Below are positions 24,501-25,865 of a DNA stretch of 25,865 bases, piece after piece. This stretch comes from an uncultured Bacteroidales bacterium. Its GTDB lineage: Bacteria > Bacteroidota > Bacteroidia > Bacteroidales > Muribaculaceae. The notes beneath the pieces were generated by a model. The model was not told the origin of the DNA, did not search any database, and saw nothing but the letters and a program-made list of their open reading frames with translations. Position 1 is the stretch's first letter. The number at the start of each line of letters is the position of its first letter. Position numbers and translations under genes: made by a program. The DNA is taken from NCBI GenBank assembly GCA_905210435.1, contig CAJLWO010000041.1:1-25865 (forward strand), read 5' to 3'.

Positions 24501-24807
24501 GGCGCGGCGTGCCGCCGGCTGCGTCGACGATAAATATGTCGTCACTGCCGCGACGGTCGCTGCAGAATGCGAGCGTACGTGAGTCGGGGCTCCACACGGG
24601 AGCTGTATTGTAGCCCTCGGTTGTGATGCGTGTGGCATTGCCGCCGTTCACACCCACGGTGTAGATGTCGCCCTTGTAGGTAAAGGCAATTGTCGAGCCG
24701 TCGGGCGATATCGCACTGTTCCGCAGCCACAACGGTGATGTATCCGATGCCACAGACCCGCCTGCGGCCATTGCCGCCATGACAGCGGCAAGCATTATCT
24801 TTTTCAT
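21562..24807 (-). CDS. Exported tricorn-like S41 protease
   Basis: A 1081-residue homologue of tricorn protease (about 1070 in Thermoplasma) with a signal peptide (1-20, MKKIMLAAVMAAMAAGGSVA), hence probably periplasmic. Residues about 25-690 are beta-propeller repeats (SPDGSTIAFTYKGDIYTV, SPDSRTLAFCSDRRGSDDIF, SPDGKEVAFIIRGDVYV). A Lys/Asp-rich linker interrupts at about 556-596. The catalytic Ser-His pair lies at 770-771 (ELNASHTGG), a PDZ domain at about 790-870 (GKGDIIMAIDGVEV), and the S41 core with VVVDTRFNGGG and nucleophile Ser987 (NYSDAS) at about 880-1060. The start was moved to complement of 24805-24807; the frame runs 42 codons upstream, through a hairpin and AT-rich leader. It probably trims oligopeptides before the C69 enzyme. 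Confidence 0.93.
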   Translation of the reverse strand: MKKIMLAAVMAAMAAGGSVASDTSPLWLRNSAISPDGSTIAFTYKGDIYTVGVNGGNATRITTEGYNTAPVWSPDSRTLAFCSDRRGSDDIFIVDAAGGTPRRLTTNSGTETPRAFLNDSTIVFDTRLMPGVEAATGSFQNQTYTVSTRGGRPKLLMSVPTLAMSVNSRGDILYRDRKGYEDPLRKHERSSGTGDIWLVRDGKFTRLTSFNGHDIDPVWGEGEQFYYVSEEDNNTLNIYTRNVDGTGRRRLTDYERHPVRSLSADAAGKILAYSWNGELYTLRPGEQPRKVEVNIATDLYDADNVKYFTGSGATALDVSPDGKEVAFIIRGDVYVTSTKYKTTRRITDTPGQERCISFSPDGKTLVYDSERDGKWQLFTAKIKGDKDKLFTYADEIVEEPLYSCATTAQQPEFSPDGKKVAFLEDRTAIRVIDLKTKETVTALDGKWNYSYADGDVGFRWSPDSRWLLASYIGEGGWNNSDIALVSADGSKVVDLTESGYAESNPRWALDGKGFTYESGRYGYKNQASWGEQTDILLMMLDGEGWDILNRTKEEAELAEENAKDDETAKDDSADKKKKDKKKKKKGDKDVDEADDAVKPLVFDLDNRRYRTRRLTSNSGFIGDYYLDKKGNNLYYTVSAPDGKANLMKKDLKKGETSMFASDVSGGFVPDKEGENLFIISGTGLSKLSLSDGSKEDIEFSALYTRTPSAEREYIFDHMLSQVEAKFYDENLHGVDWRGYGEDYRKFLPYIGNNRDFATLMSEILGELNASHTGGRYNGNGPALSTASLGAFFDESYDGDGLKVAEVIARGPLSTRQANIGKGDIIMAIDGVEVKAGDDYYPLLDGKTGKKVKLDIKPADGSAVRRVEVKATSQGNISDLLYERWVEHNQALVDSLSGGRLAYVHVEGMDSESYRRVYQDLLGRYRNREGVVVDTRFNGGGWLHNDLLILLSGKEYMQYVPRGRYVGSEPWAQWNKPSVMLVNEGNYSDASGTPEAYKALGIGDVVGSPIPGTMTAVWWETQIDPSLIFGIPQVTNKLYGKTTLENKQLDPDVLIYNNPGDLDRGKDAQLEGAVAHLLEQLK

Positions 24808-24871
24808 TGCAATGAAATTAAGTGATATTTTTATACGGTAAAGATAGTGAAAGTTTTTGAAATAACGGCAA

Positions 24872-24919
24872 ACAGCCATATCAACCGTAAGCAAAACAGG
24901 GCTTACGGTTGATAGCTGT
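24872..24919 (-). promoter_or_regulatory. Strong 5'-leader hairpin of the S41 peptidase message
   Basis: TATCAACCGTAAGC (24879-24892) and GCTTACGGTTGATA (24901-24914) are 14-nt perfect arms with an 8-nt loop, extended by ACAGC (24872-24876)/GCTGT (24915-24919) across a 2-nt bulge. It ends about 65 nt before the chosen start codon. The position at the predicted 5' end of the mRNA suggests stabilisation or regulation. Confidence 0.7.
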
Positions 24920-24921
24920 AA

Positions 24922-24929
24922 CAAAATTA
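24922..24929 (-). promoter_or_regulatory. Candidate -7 box of the S41 peptidase gene
   Basis: On the minus strand it reads TAATTTTG, a perfect TAnnTTTG. The -33 position 20 nt upstream is TTTT, three of four matches. Transcription would start at about 24915-24919, the base of the hairpin, giving a leader of about 110 nt. Confidence 0.45.
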
Positions 24930-24958
24930 TCACATTTTTTCATTTAGTTAAAAAAAAT

Positions 24959-24990
24959 CTTGCTTAATCAGAATTTAGTATTTATTTTTG
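24959..24990 (+). promoter_or_regulatory. Candidate plus-strand promoter divergent from the S41 gene
   Basis: CTTG (24959-24962), a 20-nt spacer, and TATTTTTG (24983-24990) fit the Bacteroidota pattern with one mismatch. No protein gene follows; the next 200 nt lack an ATG. A short AT-rich transcript is possible, but chance matches are common in AT-rich DNA. Confidence 0.35.
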
Positions 24991-25428
24991 CAACGTAAGA
25001 TAAAAATACTTGTAAGCAAACGCATCAAGTAAATTTTTTATATCAATAAAATATAAGCTAATCTCTAAGATTCACTGGAAAAAATACCGATATTGTTATT
25101 TACAGCGTAAACTCATTGATTTTCTTTTTTATTAAATTTTTTAATCGAGCCGCTCAGAGGAGCACCAGCCCAAAAAAAGTCTATAAAAAATTTCAATTAC
25201 AATATCACACCTCAGATGATTTATTATGCCGGATATAGAATGAAGTCCTATGCCGGACTTCATTCTATGCCGACAACGATTGCCACATAGCAGCAATCCA
25301 TACCCATACATCACATGTTGTGTCAACGCATAGGCGCAACTGAGATATTGTCGCCGTAAGCAAATCATCCAAGGTAATAAAGCTCAAAATGTATCAAATC
25401 ACCATAAAAGAATATAGTTTTGTTAGAT
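24991..25428. other. AT-rich gene-free stretch with one long perfect hairpin
   Basis: No recognisable coding region is present. The main structure is a perfect 14-bp hairpin at 25235-25268: ATAGAATGAAGTCC, loop TATGCC, GGACTTCATTCTAT. TATGCCG occurs three times around it (25225, 25249, 25266). A short frame at 25389-25514 (41 codons, MYQITIKEYSFVRLESS...) has no known relative and overlaps the promoter box of the candidate RNA, so it is not called as a gene. Confidence 0.5.
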
Positions 25429-25644
25429 TGGAATCGTCGGTCAAAACCGTGAGGCCATGTAGCCGCCGATATAAGTATCTTTCTTTGAAAGATATAGGTA
25501 ATAGTGATAATTAAAGATTAAACCCGTTTATTAATAGAGACCGGTTTGCACTACCGGATCCCTAATCTATGGATGTCCGTAACAAGTGATTGCTGCGGAC
25601 ATTCGCTGTTTAGAAACCTCTTTTAAGAGAGCGTTCGGTTTTTT
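25429..25644 (+). ncRNA. Candidate structured small RNA
   Basis: TAGTTTTG at 25415-25422 is a perfect -7 box (no good -33), predicting a start near 25429. A chain of stems then follows: CGGT-caaa-ACCG (25438-25449), TATCTTTC-ttt-GAAAGATA (25476-25494), CCGGT-ttgcact-ACCGG (25541-25557) and ATGTCCG (25573-25579)/CGGACAT (25596-25602). The last stem AAACC (25614-25618)/GGTTT (25637-25641) runs into T6 (25639-25644), as in an intrinsic terminator. No match to a known RNA family was recognised by eye. Length would be about 216 nt. Confidence 0.35.
25614..25644 (+). terminator. Candidate intrinsic terminator
   Basis: AAACC...GGTTT forms the outer stem, with TCTT-tt-AAGA inside, and a run of six T follows the last G pair. 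It would end the proposed small RNA. The stem is AU-rich and has an unpaired stretch, so strength is uncertain. Confidence 0.4.
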
Positions 25645-25726
25645 AATCATAAGAGAGTGTTTGAATCTAAACCGTATTAACAATAGAAGAGAATGCAAGG
25701 AAAAACTTCAAATTAATCCTGAGGCC

Positions 25727-25808
25727 TTTTTTGGTTAATTCCGCCAGGTTTCATCAGTCGCATAGCTCGCTATGCTCCTTCTTCAACTTGCGGAATTACC
25801 TCAAAAAA
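25727..25808. repeat. 82-nt imperfect inverted repeat with inner hairpin
   Basis: Outer arms TTTTTTGG-T-TAATTCCGC (25727-25744) and GCGGAATTA-CC-TC-AAAAAA (25790-25808) pair with small bulges. Inside is GCATAGC-TC-GCTATGC (25760-25775). The shape is that of a dispersed palindromic element. CAGGTTTCATCAG at 25745-25757 also occurs at 9962-9974. Confidence 0.65.
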
Positions 25809-25855
25809 TCATAACTATTCAGTGAATATGTACGATGTAAGGTGTTCATTATCAG

Positions 25856-25865
25856 TGTAGGGCTG
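25856..25865. repeat. Truncated TGTAGGGCTG repeat at the window end
   Basis: TGTAGGGCTG equals the reverse complement of 19726-19735, the tagged end of the palindrome between the two peptidase genes. The window cuts off the rest, so the palindrome cannot be confirmed. Confidence 0.4.

Noticed and set aside
25141..25368. Minus-strand 75-residue frame
   Set aside because: Its sequence crosses the perfect 14-bp hairpin and has no family resemblance.

Overview
The window looks like a chromosomal segment of a Bacteroidales gut commensal, probably Muribaculaceae-like. This rests on gene content and promoter style, not on a search: an alternative (non-enterobacterial) GlmU-like enzyme, a DUF4954-type protein, a TonB-dependent receptor with a carboxypeptidase-regulatory-like N-terminus, a Rho factor with a huge disordered insert, exported C69 and tricorn-type S41 peptidases, TAnnTTTG -7 boxes, and no obvious Shine-Dalgarno sites. 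Coding DNA is GC-rich, while the long spacers are AT-rich. No tRNA, rRNA, CRISPR array, integrase or intact transposase gene was found.

Layout. (1) 126-4996: divergent envelope genes. On the minus strand an alternative GlmU-like sugar nucleotidyltransferase is followed by an OprO/P-type porin. On the plus strand are rfbC and a DUF4954 left-handed beta-helix protein. A short palindrome between the two sides supplies a -7 box in each direction. (2) 5054-5478: a gene-free nested inverted repeat that resembles a MITE. (3) 5629-9352: a TonB-dependent receptor followed by an exported TRAP/purple-acid-phosphatase-like enzyme, probably a phosphate-ester scavenging pair. (4) 9353-10268: a gene-free spacer with hairpins and one near-perfect orphan promoter. 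(5) 10269-18601: a tightly packed plus-strand run of rho, queF, queC, a B3/B4-domain protein, a CNNM/CorC-type transporter, kup, a Sua5/YciO/YrdC protein and an A1S_2505-like small protein. It mixes termination, queuosine precursor synthesis, tRNA-linked functions and ion transport. (6) 18768-24807: three minus-strand peptidase genes (neutral zinc metallopeptidase, C69 dipeptidase, tricorn-like S41 protease) that could form an extracytoplasmic peptide-degradation set. (7) 24808-25865: an AT-rich gene-free end with a strong 5'-leader hairpin, a possible structured small RNA ending in a terminator, and further palindromic repeats.

The most distinctive signals outside genes are a family of short palindromes carrying a TGTAGGG tag (5054, 5478, 19735 and 25856, with a relative at 12826 and perhaps at position 4), a 9-nt periodic repeat at 21426-21510, and the candidate RNA at 25429-25644. 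Among proteins, the standouts are the Tyr-to-His change at a metal-ligand position of the phosphatase, AT-hook-like motifs in the Rho disordered region, and the macrodomain-like glycine pattern of the A1S_2505-like protein. No single locus can be called a proven new system from sequence alone.
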